From the NCBI GenBank assembly GCA_900321605.1, contig ONWR01000012.1, positions 32,029 through 96,028 on the forward strand: a stretch of DNA of 64,000 nt, read 5' to 3'. The translations under genes and the position numbers were made by a program. Origin of the DNA: an uncultured Bacteroidales bacterium. GTDB lineage: Bacteria > Bacteroidota > Bacteroidia > Bacteroidales > Paludibacteraceae. Shown piece by piece: positions 20,001-26,157 of this stretch. The notes under the pieces were generated by a model that saw only the letters and a list, made by a program, of their open reading frames with translations, was not told where the DNA came from and ran no database searches. Each line of letters begins with the position of its first letter. Position 1 is the first letter of the stretch.

Positions 20001-22046
20001 ATTCGAAGAATGCGTTGCCGTAGTACCCGCAACAGGATCCTTACTTGCTGTCGATACATAGAACTCATAGTCATTCGTATTGGCTGCGTCCTCTACAGTT
20101 AAGGTCACACCTTTTGCTGTGATGCTCGATTTAGTTAATGCTGTCGGAGCAGCAGGAGTCATGTCGGCAGCAGTAATCTCTACCGATACAGCGTCACTCC
20201 AGCAAGTTCCGGTCGAATAATACGAGCGGATATAATACGTACCCGGAGTTGTTACATCTTTGGTTGCACCGCTTTCCGATGTGCTTGTTCCGGTTGATGA
20301 TGCCTGCCAGTACCAAGTGTTATTAGAAGCAGGTGAACCACTCGCCGTTAATCTCATCGTACAACCACTCAACGTTCCTTTACTTATCGTTCCTGGCTGC
20401 GTTGCAGAACAAACCGCTGCTGCCGGACGGAAGATTTCAAGGTAATCAAGGTATGCCGTATTACTACCGGTACGTACTAAATACACATTTGATAAAGAAC
20501 CAAATGCAGATGCCTGAGCTGCAGTAACCTCTACGGTTTGAATAGTTCCATGTGTAGCAGTGGCTCCATTTAAACTTATCTGATTAGTCGTAGTGCCTTT
20601 TGCTGTCTGAAGAGAGAGTTGGACAGTACTACCACTTCCGCTTAAATACCGATATTTAATTTGATCCCCTTCTTGTATGGAGCAATCTAAACCGAGAATA
20701 AGCCACCCGGAATTTCCTCCATAGAAATTAAATGAATTATTATTGTATTTCAAGTTGCCTGTATTTGCACTACTTGCACGAGCCGCCAATGTTCCTCCTA
20801 CTAATTCGGACAAAGCGTTTGTTGTAGTTTGGGGATAATCCTGATCTTTATTTCCGCATATATTGCCTGTTTCTAAACCACTACTCTTTGTCGTAAATTT
20901 ATACACAGTCTGACCACTATTGGAAGATGGACAGGATATAGGTGTACATGTAACACAACTGGTATGACCATTGTACGTTATTGTCACATTATATGGTCCA
21001 CCGGCAGGAGTTGTAAACTTGATATTATGGTCATTCGCCCCTCCATCGGATATTGTGGCATTTCCACACGATGATTTATCGCCAAGTTCATTCCATCCTA
21101 TTGCATGGTCGAATGTTCCAAACAACGTCAATTTATACTGACACGCTGTAGAGCCAGCAACTCTATGGATAGTAATGGAGCCATTCTCTAACGGATGATC
21201 TTTTGTTGACCATGTGTTTCGAGCAAAACTTGCAGCTAAATAGCGATTGGCTATCGTAAACTTAAACTTGTAATTATTGCTGTTATTACTTCTCCAACCT
21301 GCTTGATCCGAATTAACACAATACTCAAATATATACGTTGCTCCAGGTACAAAATTTCCTGCCAAGCAATTAATATTCATACCACCATCTTTACCATATT
21401 TGGCATGATTTCCGGTTTTATTCTCAATCCAATATCCTCTGTAATTAGACCAATCTGGGGCTGTGTCACCTTCTTTGTATATTCTGTATTGGAGATCACT
21501 CCAAGCTATACCTACACCTTCTCTCCAAACATATACATAGAATTTATCCAGAGTAAGTTCATATATGGTACCTAAATCTCCCGCAGATGCCTGAGTAGCA
21601 CCTACGTTAGCCCAATATTCATTTCCTCCATCCTTTAGAAACCGTAACTGGATTGCTTTTCCTCCTTCTTCATAATATCCAGCGCCTCCCCAAGCCATAC
21701 CGATATTGGCGATACTCATCACGAGTACAGCAAAAATCATGGCAACGTGTTTCCACACGCGCGCAGATAAACCGACAGAGATAGCACGTACCTGATCCAA
21801 ATCAGACTGACGAGACACAATCGAGACAGAATCGAGTCGGGAGCAAAACGAGGGTAATACGAGGGCAAAACGAGGGCAAGTCCTACTCAATGCCCCTTTT
21901 TCACTCCATTTCTCGTCCTCTGACGTTAGCTCTGTCCGTTGTGTGACATTGCAGTTCTGACCATCATCGTGCATAGATGCACTGACTGTCATCCCATTTC
22001 TCTTACTGCATCCCTGCAGCATTTGAGTTAAGTTAAAGTTTCTCAT
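14055..22046 (-). CDS. Giant secreted multidomain surface protein (pair 2, 2663 aa)
   Basis: Starts MRNFNLTQMLQGCSKRNGMT, then about 75 poorly structured residues, before the signal-peptide hydrophobic stretch at 99-118. Residues 544-629 (CSATQPGTISKG ... TWYWQASSTGTSTS) are almost identical to a module in the 48983 protein. Fn3 lies at about 630-715, and Ig-like domains at about 825-890 and about 1640-1700 (YQWYSYTSS ... AGTYYYKVEV). One InlB repeat is at about 1212-1285 and a chitobiase-C-like Fn3_7 at about 1290-1365 (VRYTTDGTDPSSS). A BIG2-like domain precedes the GNWNATANW module (about 2139), NSWTAPI (about 2363), and the end tail IYNDKLYIIRGGRVFSADG. It is an adhesin-like surface protein; ligand unknown. 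Confidence 0.85.
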   Translation of the reverse strand: MRNFNLTQMLQGCSKRNGMTVSASMHDDGQNCNVTQRTELTSEDEKWSEKGALSRTCPRFALVLPSFCSRLDSVSIVSRQSDLDQVRAISVGLSARVWKHVAMIFAVLVMSIANIGMAWGGAGYYEEGGKAIQLRFLKDGGNEYWANVGATQASAGDLGTIYELTLDKFYVYVWREGVGIAWSDLQYRIYKEGDTAPDWSNYRGYWIENKTGNHAKYGKDGGMNINCLAGNFVPGATYIFEYCVNSDQAGWRSNNSNNYKFKFTIANRYLAASFARNTWSTKDHPLENGSITIHRVAGSTACQYKLTLFGTFDHAIGWNELGDKSSCGNATISDGGANDHNIKFTTPAGGPYNVTITYNGHTSCVTCTPISCPSSNSGQTVYKFTTKSSGLETGNICGNKDQDYPQTTTNALSELVGGTLAARASSANTGNLKYNNNSFNFYGGNSGWLILGLDCSIQEGDQIKYRYLSGSGSTVQLSLQTAKGTTTNQISLNGATATHGTIQTVEVTAAQASAFGSLSNVYLVRTGSNTAYLDYLEIFRPAAAVCSATQPGTISKGTLSGCTMRLTASGSPASNNTWYWQASSTGTSTSESGATKDVTTPGTYYIRSYYSTGTCWSDAVSVEITAADMTPAAPTALTKSSITAKGVTLTVEDAANTNDYEFYVSTASKDPVAGTTATHSSNTKSITITNLYAGTTFYAWARAKCGSNKSAWRALTGDSFTTSTVTVTHTLTNVTKTSGATTAGGSDYTAVFAAVSGYSMPSPTVTIGGNSATSGTDYTWDSGTGTLTITANKINGNIVITLNSVPSAPSSAVISGTYHYFPGDNISLTCTPSGNNGPTTYQWYKGGKADGNRIDGAKSATYTKNSCAFEDAGSYYCKVTCNATSIWAVTNSHENYDVKILRLYVNGSKGGKSYGNVDFVKVDGTTATASISLGFNWTYGFNIADGCGHYYGNEGTMQENNCTNWTTNVNGTDCGLTTTNAATYTFTINYSNLGAIVTSVTFPVVNQAAGKVIYFDNNVLKWTGSSIYYRIGHSSHSQADRLSLVHGTANLYKMTTREYNGFFAWQIGNAAGGNGSIYNTKNTPAITASIAYEGASVTADAVTVTPGVDHSKGGDAQNNNCEFYSKTITSGMKTDRVTISPYSNGTITVNYTNTSNVASTLTSGYADLAHTVILSSITAVADEGYDASAITINGGAYSANYEVTGETTIAASFTLKTYTISYNKGTNGTGSKASETKTHGVNFTLPGSTFTYGGHAQDGWSTSDGGALAYALSGSYTTNAAQEFFPHWKCNTPTITDNGDNTVSITVPSGTTVRYTTDGTDPSSSTGTVYSTTFSIAADCTVKAIAYQSNCTDSEIASQACDYTAPANFQMIANSSAGSDATLANNESISQGSKNCATLTGGTAVYSNADGDSKSMTVKKPNNSGQQYGWYFDANKDVITITMSAHIIKAGSIISVTGYAASNNGVKINGYDSYLVNPGAEGNFTTTYTVLNTDTELLGKNVLTLSKKGSTKLYSITISNCQSATPCTTPTLPSLSNQAGCSYSAWNATPSNASTISAAGESISYSWKKGATEKATTASYTPDANGTDYTVTVTVSKAGKISTSVTSSALSATKYAATSISTQPTTSVDAIEGENFTLGTGMVATGQGTKTYQWYSYTSSGGAGEESIDGAMSATYTTSKASAGTYYYKVEVTADCGTATSNMITVTVSEPPCFSATNLVKNGDWSDVAVDGSIDAAKVVGTITGGTIKNTGSAALGSNSKSANAGLVMDGSSKQVTVTLSGSNHLTVGSVITLTAAVSDGAKSGTSKTSGLVVSGYDCSPVNKASETAYDSFTQSYTVTEESSLVEANSFTIALKSGLDKTYLHAITVTGCEDCTPIDPELSYSKTTIWMDDADLTATPSLNKDGSIGSVTYTLKSATPAGCVTLNPSTGVVTAVSRGTATITAAIAADATHCGKTATCDITIKEMDCEWTVIAGVTATSKNAGTPEGALIASSDGYKVNLQDWTSPDGGCGTGGKIGGDNQYIYLTLKSGEYFKDGDKVIVNIAKVPGVGDSKLHIYDGTTTLSDESTMIGTSGTPSCGENEIVLSGVPANTSSITLHRGNGPTSATLQNPYVTSMKVKRYVCPDSKEFLPTASSGNWNATANWIGSNGRGASLPTIDDRVVISKPVTVDIADAKAKDVLVNQYSGATGKIIVSAGKALIIAEKMQKTTTGSNRIATAAADVIINSTRAAGTGALVMGSHDGSNAATVNFETKVRYDNGFVNQYLGSPFSDETPYVDYEIQLFKFVPAANGSHGWWNKLSYGNTMDPFMGYNQLSNNTSGNYLDLNGRTGHLNASTNVEFTIENGKMYYNSSWPENMFANSWTAPIHIDKFEDDDFVNVNKSIYIFNAGTPEQYAEGGSTMDGGADNEGAGTYSVIPVKSASELEDLGAVTTVIPAMQAFSVMATSSNPSLRLDFNRLVYTPALTDLKIEPTRAPRRAEAEKERPDAMRLRVRGENGWTANAYILGREDFTNGYDDGWDGEYMEGDGSAPQLYAATQEGYFVVNCVPEIEGTLMAFHPGRADNTYTFSFVYNGNETWYLNDVKEQKSTLISNETTYPFVSNAGDNAARFVISKIPYTTTEIATGVTNLDDETLDVQKVIYNDKLYIIRGGRVFSADGQLVK

Positions 22047-22134
22047 AATGTTTTTTGGTATTAAAAGTTATTATTTGTGTTTTCTATCTTTTACGCGTAC
22101 ACGTACGCGGGTTAATTTATATATGGTGTTGTGA

Positions 22135-22160
22135 GTATAAGTCAACCCAATGACTTATAC
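22135..22160. repeat. Perfect 10-bp inverted repeat upstream of giant gene 2
   Basis: GTATAAGTCA / TGACTTATAC with a 6-nt loop, between the stop of the gene at 22171 and the giant gene start. It could be a terminator (T-run weak) or an operator of the giant gene. Confidence 0.55.
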
Positions 22161-22170
22161 CCTGATTTTA

Positions 22171-22590
22171 TTATGGATAGATAATAAGATCTAATCTGTC
22201 AATAAAACTCTCTAACTCTTCTATCTGACTTAATAGAAGTTTCTTGGAATCTTTATATACTTGGCTAGGATCTATAATTATTCCAACAAATTGACCCGCG
22301 TCTTTAAAATCCTTTAGATACTTTGTATTAGGATTGTCAAAAGATGAAGTATATATTTCTTCGCAATAAGCACACCAAGCTCTATATTCTCTAAAAAAAT
22401 TGTTTGATGTGTTTTCGTCATATGCTTTACGACCATATGCATCAAGCACAATAATATCTACCGGATATTTATTATAGATATCCTTACCTTTCACAACTTG
22501 TTGGTCCATAAGAGACTTTAACTCTTCCTTTGTTCTTGTTACATGACACACACCTAACACAATTTCATTGTTTTGATTTTTTTTTGCCAT
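22171..22590 (-). CDS. Hypothetical protein, 139 aa
   Basis: Not recognised. A mixed alpha/beta soluble protein without signal peptide or membrane segment. The central IIVLDAYGRKAYDENTSNNFFREYRAWCAYCEEIY includes a WCAYCEE Cys pair; the C-terminus is a coiled helix (SKKLLLSQIEELESFIDRLDLIIYP). It follows the 22608 gene by 17 nt on the same strand, so the two form an operon. AT-richer than the flanking giant genes, which suggests acquisition. Confidence 0.55.
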   Translation of the reverse strand: MAKKNQNNEIVLGVCHVTRTKEELKSLMDQQVVKGKDIYNKYPVDIIVLDAYGRKAYDENTSNNFFREYRAWCAYCEEIYTSSFDNPNTKYLKDFKDAGQFVGIIIDPSQVYKDSKKLLLSQIEELESFIDRLDLIIYP

Positions 22591-22607
22591 AATAATTAGA
22601 TTTTTAG

Positions 22608-22943
22608 TTAATTATTCAACGATACGAGGAGCCCCTTTAACTCCTTTATATGTTGTTGCCAATATTCTTTGATTTTATAATACCCGTCTTCTCTTTCCCA
22701 TAAAAGCAATGACTGCTCTGTTGCAGCCGAGTTGTTCACAAAGTTCACTTTACCATCTGCAGTAATTTCACCAATCAATACATCGAACTCTTTCCTCCAA
22801 GATTTGTATAGCGCATTTAATTGGTCTGCTGACATCGAACAAATAGTACGTCCCCCATAAATACAGTTCAACTCTTCAGCATTCAAAATGCTTTCACCCT
22901 TTTGAATGAGTTCTTCTATTCTATTTTTTATCGATGTATCCAT
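22608..22943 (-). CDS. Hypothetical protein, 111 aa
   Basis: Not recognised. Mostly helical and soluble, with a notable CIYGGRTICSMSADQLNALYKSWRKEFD segment and a C-terminal LLLWEREDGYYKIKEYWQQHIKEL helix. First gene of a two-gene unit with 22171. The short size and paired layout fit a toxin/antitoxin-like or small accessory module, but nothing in the sequence proves it. The upstream 130 nt are AT-rich and show no clear TAnnTTTG promoter. Confidence 0.5.
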   Translation of the reverse strand: MDTSIKNRIEELIQKGESILNAEELNCIYGGRTICSMSADQLNALYKSWRKEFDVLIGEITADGKVNFVNNSAATEQSLLLWEREDGYYKIKEYWQQHIKELKGLLVSLNN

Positions 22944-23078
22944 TTTCTATCTTTCTCTTTTTCTATTATTTTTGCTTTGAGAATTGTGAGAATTCCGAGA
23001 AATCTCACTTTTCTCATGTTATTTTTTGCTTTTGCACTTTTGCATTTTTCGACTTCGGTATACCGCCACGCACAAAAA

Positions 23079-23108
23079 AGCGGTAAACCGTTTAGTGGGT
23101 TACCGCTT
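23079..23108 (-). terminator. AAGCGGTA-type intrinsic terminator
   Basis: AAGCGGTAAACC pairs with GGTTACCGCTT apart from one bulge, and T-run TTTTTT follows on the minus strand. Nearly the same stem is reused at 44685 and 60409. Confidence 0.75.
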
Positions 23109-23136
23109 AGTAGTATGATTTCTTTTCGTAAATTAA

Positions 23137-23232
23137 TCAAATAGCAGCCGGATGTTTCTTGAGACTGAATTTGTAAAATTCGGTCAAATCCAAGAAAACA
23201 CCATCATCTATACGCACCTCCAATGCTTTCAT
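23137..23232 (-). CDS. Very small protein, 31 aa, coupled to upstream ORF
   Basis: MKALEVRIDDGVFLDLTEFYKFSLKKHPAAI. Its ATG overlaps the stop of the 44-aa frame upstream (ATGA), and an intrinsic terminator follows about 30 nt downstream. It is not recognised. It may be a real microprotein or the end of a decayed gene. Confidence 0.35.
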   Translation of the reverse strand: MKALEVRIDDGVFLDLTEFYKFSLKKHPAAI

Positions 23233-23363
23233 TTATGGAAATGGTTATGGATGATACTTTTAAGTGTTGCGTCCAACTCATCGATAGTATGCATATTAGC
23301 CCATTTCTCTTCGGAAATAGAGCCTGTATACTGCGTAATTGGTTGTCTTACTGCTGCTTCCAT
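23229..23363 (-). CDS. Small protein, 44 aa, with its own promoter
   Basis: MEAAVRQPITQYTGSISEEK followed by WANMHTIDELDATLKSIIHN and HFHK. It lies 27 nt below a clean promoter at 23390-23421 and is coupled to the 31-aa frame by ATGA overlap. Promoter, two tiny overlapping frames and terminator make a complete mini-operon resembling the toxin/antitoxin units nearby. Product unknown. Confidence 0.45.
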   Translation of the reverse strand: MEAAVRQPITQYTGSISEEKWANMHTIDELDATLKSIIHNHFHK

Positions 23364-23389
23364 TTTTGTGTCTTTTGCGATTTTGCTCG

Positions 23390-23421
23390 CAAAATTACAA
23401 CAAAAAACTGACATACGCAAA
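23390..23421 (-). promoter_or_regulatory. Promoter of the 44/31-aa mini-operon
   Basis: TTTG (23421-23418), 20 nt, TAATTTTG (23397-23390). The TTTGCGTATGTC upstream box is shared with promoters at 24361 and 45531. Confidence 0.7.
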
Positions 23422-23564
23422 TAATTTCGCACAAATCTGCAAAAAATCTTTCTTTTTGCGGTAAATCCACTATGTCAATGTTCATTCGCTTTAGTTTTGA
23501 GTGCTTAGCGATGCACTATAATTTTGCTATCTATACGTACGCGTGTACGTGTTATTTATAAGGA

Positions 23565-23627
23565 CTAAACAGATCCGGTTTTTCCCAAATCCCAATCTCC
23601 ATAATTAGCTATGATCGTTTTTTTCAT
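23565..23627 (-). pseudogene. Truncated copy of the P-loop gene at 37061
   Basis: The frame MKKTIIANYGDWDLGKTGSV-stop matches the start MKKTIIANFGEGDMGKSES of the 37061 gene, including a Walker A (GDWDLGKT). The 25 bases upstream of the ATG are also the same (GGTTGTGTGTTTTTTATG on the plus strand). Homology ends abruptly after codon 19. Confidence 0.75.
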
Positions 23628-23759
23628 GGTTGTGTGTTTTTTATGTTATTATTCGTTTTTGCTTTGCACTTTTGCACTTTTAATCATACTGATATACAGA
23701 AAAAAGCAAGACACGAGATCTCTCTCATGTCAAGCAAAAAAGAAATATGTGTTAGGAGA

Positions 23760-24080
23760 TTATTCCTTGAAACGCGCTACAAGTTCTTCGGGGCTCTTTC
23801 GCGTATCCCAAACATCTGCAATCTCAATACGCTCCTCAGATTCTCGATAGATGATTTTTGTCAAATGACCAATTAGCAATCGGCGAAACTCATACCGGCT
23901 ACCTTCTAATAAGGGTTCTATCTGACCCATCTTGGGGTTCTCCGGCAAATTGCCAACGGTCTCATAAACCTCTTTCATATATCGTTTAGCACGAGTAGCT
24001 CCAAATTCATCAGCCACATAGTCAATTATCTGACCATATGCTCTCTCAGCTCTATCCGACCAAGCTATCTTCTCACTCAT
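23760..24080 (-). CDS. RelE/ParE-family toxin
   Basis: 106 aa. Typical ParE/RelE fold: N-terminal helices (WSDRAERAYGQIIDYVADEFGATRAKRYMKEVYETVGNLPENPKMG), then the antiparallel sheet with YEFRRLLIGHLTKIIYRESEERIEIADVWDTRKSPEEL. The family's conserved R and final strand I.DVWDTR are present. ParE inhibits gyrase and RelE cleaves mRNA; the sequence alone does not separate them. It is encoded after its antitoxin with ATGA overlap (24077-24080), a standard order. Full length and apparently intact. Confidence 0.88.
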   Translation of the reverse strand: MSEKIAWSDRAERAYGQIIDYVADEFGATRAKRYMKEVYETVGNLPENPKMGQIEPLLEGSRYEFRRLLIGHLTKIIYRESEERIEIADVWDTRKSPEELVARFKE

Positions 24081-24346
24081 ACAGCAACTGCGTATTTGTG
24101 CTCCAAACGTTGGTTCATTCTCTCAAGCACCTCGTCATTCGTATAGTACTCGCCACGTTGAATCTCAGCGATGCCTTCTTCTGCATTTGCAATCAGTTGC
24201 TGACGGATAGACTCATCTACATGGTTTATCTGCCGCACATTAGCTTGCAGCTCTGCAATCACTTGTTCTTGCTCTCGCACAGATAGCGTCATTATGACAG
24301 CGATGAGACTTTTTAATGTTTCTTGTGCCATAGTTTCGTTGCTCAT
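24077..24346 (-). CDS. Antitoxin partner of the ParE/RelE toxin
   Basis: 89 aa from MSNETMAQETLK; MAQETLK (24331) is an equally good start. Almost all helical (SVREQEQVIAELQANVRQINHVDESIRQQLIANAEEGIAEIQRGEYYTNDEVLERMNQRLEHKY). The C-terminal GEYYTNDEVLERM resembles the toxin-binding tail of Bacteroidetes ParD-like antitoxins. Longer frames start upstream of the promoter at 24361-24392 and are excluded. Confidence 0.8.
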   Translation of the reverse strand: MSNETMAQETLKSLIAVIMTLSVREQEQVIAELQANVRQINHVDESIRQQLIANAEEGIAEIQRGEYYTNDEVLERMNQRLEHKYAVAV

Positions 24347-24360
24347 TACTTTTGACGCTG

Positions 24361-24392
24361 CAAAAGTACAATAAATTTCTGACATACGCAAA
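24361..24392 (-). promoter_or_regulatory. Promoter of the ParE/antitoxin operon
   Basis: TTTG (24392-24389), 20 nt, TACTTTTG (24368-24361), ending 14 nt before the first ATG. Confidence 0.75.
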
Positions 24393-24403
24393 CATTTGAG
24401 CAA

Positions 24404-24771
24404 AATTCTTTCATTTTTGCCTATTTTTTTAGTATATCAATATGTCAAAGACCCCGAACGCTGCAAACGTATACAGCAAAATACAACACCAATTTCCGCA
24501 AAAGCAGCTAAACTGCTACGGAATCATTGATGCTGTTTGGACTGGTAAAATAAAACGTTGCGAATGTTTCGGGAGTCCCAAACCGCCTTACGCCAAAGGG
24601 CACAATACGCCCAAAGTGTTCAAATACGCCGCAAAATTACACAAAAAAATCGACATACGCAAGAGTTATGCCGATTTTTTTTCAATATTTCTGCTTTTTT
24701 ATACCATTCTGCGCATATTTTGCATGTTTTGTGCGTCTAAAAGCGAGAAAAGAGCTTGCATCATCAATCCA
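24404..24771 (-). other. Gene-free stretch with promoter and terminator parts
   Basis: No credible frame. It holds a minus-strand promoter (TTG, 20 nt, TAATTTTG at 24662-24632) and a hairpin ATCGACATA / TATGCCGAT at 24649-24675 flanked by A7 and T8, so it can terminate in both directions. It also has a GTCAAAGACCCCGAACGCTG block shared in part with 45510-45530. Probably the remains of a lost cassette. Confidence 0.5.
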
Positions 24772-25635
24772 TCAATCCTTGTTACTTTCCTCCGGGAAGT
24801 CGATGACCGGAGTCTCTTTTGGTGGCAGATAGTCGCTTGCACGCTTGCTGGTAATGACGCTTTTTCCTAACGATGCTTCTAATTGCTCGCGAGCTACCCG
24901 TGCGACCTTACCTCCTTCTTTTGCAACTGCTGCGTTTGCATTAAAGCCTTTAGGATTGCGTTGTTGACTCAATTCGGCAGCCGAAGCCTCAGCCAATGTA
25001 TTCAGTGCCAACTCCACATTCGTCATGTTATCTCTTAAGTTCTCTTTACGCAAACCTTTCAGATGTTTGTAGTCTTTAGTCTTCAGCCCGCTCCACGCCT
25101 GCGTCAGTATATCAGTCAGCGAAGCAAACTGCTGGCCTTCCTGCATTCCACCGCGTTTCCATTCGTCAGTTAATTCTTTGCGAACCTCGATAGAACGGAC
25201 ACGCTGATTGATCCAATTCTCGGAATACCCTAATCGACGATAGTCAGCAACAGCCTGCTGAATACTCAATTCGGGATCTTGCATTTGATTCAAGCGCTCT
25301 TGTCCGAGATGCGCCAACCACAGTTTAAATGGCTCTGCTTTCTTAGAAGGAATGGATTGAATGAGTCTTAGAACTTGCTCAGTATCAGCCACATCCGTAA
25401 GATATTTCTTCCCATCAGCAGCCTGCAATTTCAGTTGACTACAATTTGTAGCCACCTCACTTCCTTCCTGCTTCAGCCTTGTTTTCAGAACACTCCAATA
25501 CTTACGAGGATTTTCTGAATCGGTTAACACTTGGATGACATCTACCACAGAGAAATAGTACTTCTCCTGCTCGTCATCCCACATATAACGAACTTGTTTT
25601 TCTTCAAATAATTTGATAGCTTCCTCTTGTGCCAT
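24772..25635 (-). CDS. BRO-N domain protein, DinD-like
   Basis: 287 aa. The BRO N-terminal domain (residues about 1-105) shows VRYMWDDEQEKYYFSVVDVIQVLTDSENPRKYWSVLKTRL and YLTDVADTEQVLRLIQSIPSKKAEPFKLWLA. The second half carries the DinD/antirepressor signature GYSENWINQRVRSIEVRKELTDEWKRGG and KGLRKENLRDNMTNVELALNTLAE. BRO/DinD proteins are DNA-binding and are linked to phages, plasmids and DNA-damage responses. Here it stands alone after the promoter at 25656, directly downstream of a small anchor gene, in the position of a cassette insert. Apparently full length. Confidence 0.85.
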   Translation of the reverse strand: MAQEEAIKLFEEKQVRYMWDDEQEKYYFSVVDVIQVLTDSENPRKYWSVLKTRLKQEGSEVATNCSQLKLQAADGKKYLTDVADTEQVLRLIQSIPSKKAEPFKLWLAHLGQERLNQMQDPELSIQQAVADYRRLGYSENWINQRVRSIEVRKELTDEWKRGGMQEGQQFASLTDILTQAWSGLKTKDYKHLKGLRKENLRDNMTNVELALNTLAEASAAELSQQRNPKGFNANAAVAKEGGKVARVAREQLEASLGKSVITSKRASDYLPPKETPVIDFPEESNKD

Positions 25636-25655
25636 ACGATGATTGAATTATGCCG

Positions 25656-25686
25656 CAAAATTACTACAAAAAAATGACATACGCAA
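25656..25686 (-). promoter_or_regulatory. Promoter of the BRO-N gene
   Basis: TTG (25686-25684), 20 nt, TAATTTTG (25663-25656). It overlaps the terminator hairpin 25674-25699, so one DNA stretch both ends the upstream transcript and starts the next. Confidence 0.65.
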
Positions 25687-25699
25687 GTTTGTATGCCAT
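25674..25699 (-). terminator. ATGGCATAC-type terminator after pair 3
   Basis: ATGACATAC / GTATGCCAT, 8-nt loop, T7 on the minus strand. Ends the giant 3/small 3 transcript. Confidence 0.75.
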
Positions 25700-25714
25700 T
25701 TTTCTGCATTTTTC

Positions 25715-25748
25715 CACTAAGCCTCTAATCCTCTCATCCACTCATCCA
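25715..25748 (-). repeat. 8-nt tandem array 3
   Basis: About four units (CTAATCCT, CTCATCCA and similar) between the terminator and the stop codon of the small anchor gene. Confidence 0.7.
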
Positions 25749-26150
25749 TTAAGCTGCGGAGCGTTTGCGGCGGAAGTAAACAAACATTCCAAAAGCGAGG
25801 GACATCAACAACAAGGGCAGTACAGCATCACCAACGGGAGAATCACCAGACTGGTTTCCAGGGTTTCCCGGCGTAATTATCTCCCTACGCGGACCACTCG
25901 GTGCATTCGCCGATGAATGGGTGTCGGAAGTTGTAGCTTCACTTGTTGCAGATGTTGCCCCTACTGCCGTTACTTGCGGCGAATACGAGCTACCGGAGCC
26001 CTGCATAGCCGATGTGGACTGCCAATCTTGTGCCATGGTCGGCAGCGCTATAAGCGCCGCCGCCATGATAATCATCATAACTTTTTTCTTAGCCACTATG
26101 GCACGATTCATTTCAATTAAATTTTTCATACTATCTTTATATTCTTTCAT
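25749..26150 (-). CDS. Small secreted protein with C-terminal PVGDAVLPLLLMS anchor (pair 3)
   Basis: 133 aa. The hydrophobic signal segment is at about 23-40 (MMIIMAAALIALPTMAQ), so an internal start (for example the Met of MNRAIVAKKK) is possible. It is followed by DWQSTSAMQGSGSSYSP, the conserved QSTS-GSGS motif. A Ser/Thr/Gly/Pro linker leads to SPVGDAVLPLLLMSLAFG, then MFVYFRRKRSAA. The C-terminal 28 residues are the sequence whose DNA also occurs detached at 12922, 45633 and 46627. The gene begins 7 nt after the stop of the giant gene, the tightest non-overlapping spacing of the four pairs. Function unknown. Confidence 0.75.
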   Translation of the reverse strand: MKEYKDSMKNLIEMNRAIVAKKKVMMIIMAAALIALPTMAQDWQSTSAMQGSGSSYSPQVTAVGATSATSEATTSDTHSSANAPSGPRREIITPGNPGNQSGDSPVGDAVLPLLLMSLAFGMFVYFRRKRSAA

Positions 26151-26157
26151 TCAGTCG

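Noticed and set aside
24442-24870. 142-aa plus-strand frame
   Set aside because: Covers a terminator/promoter region and the antisense end of the BRO-N gene; composition is not protein-like.
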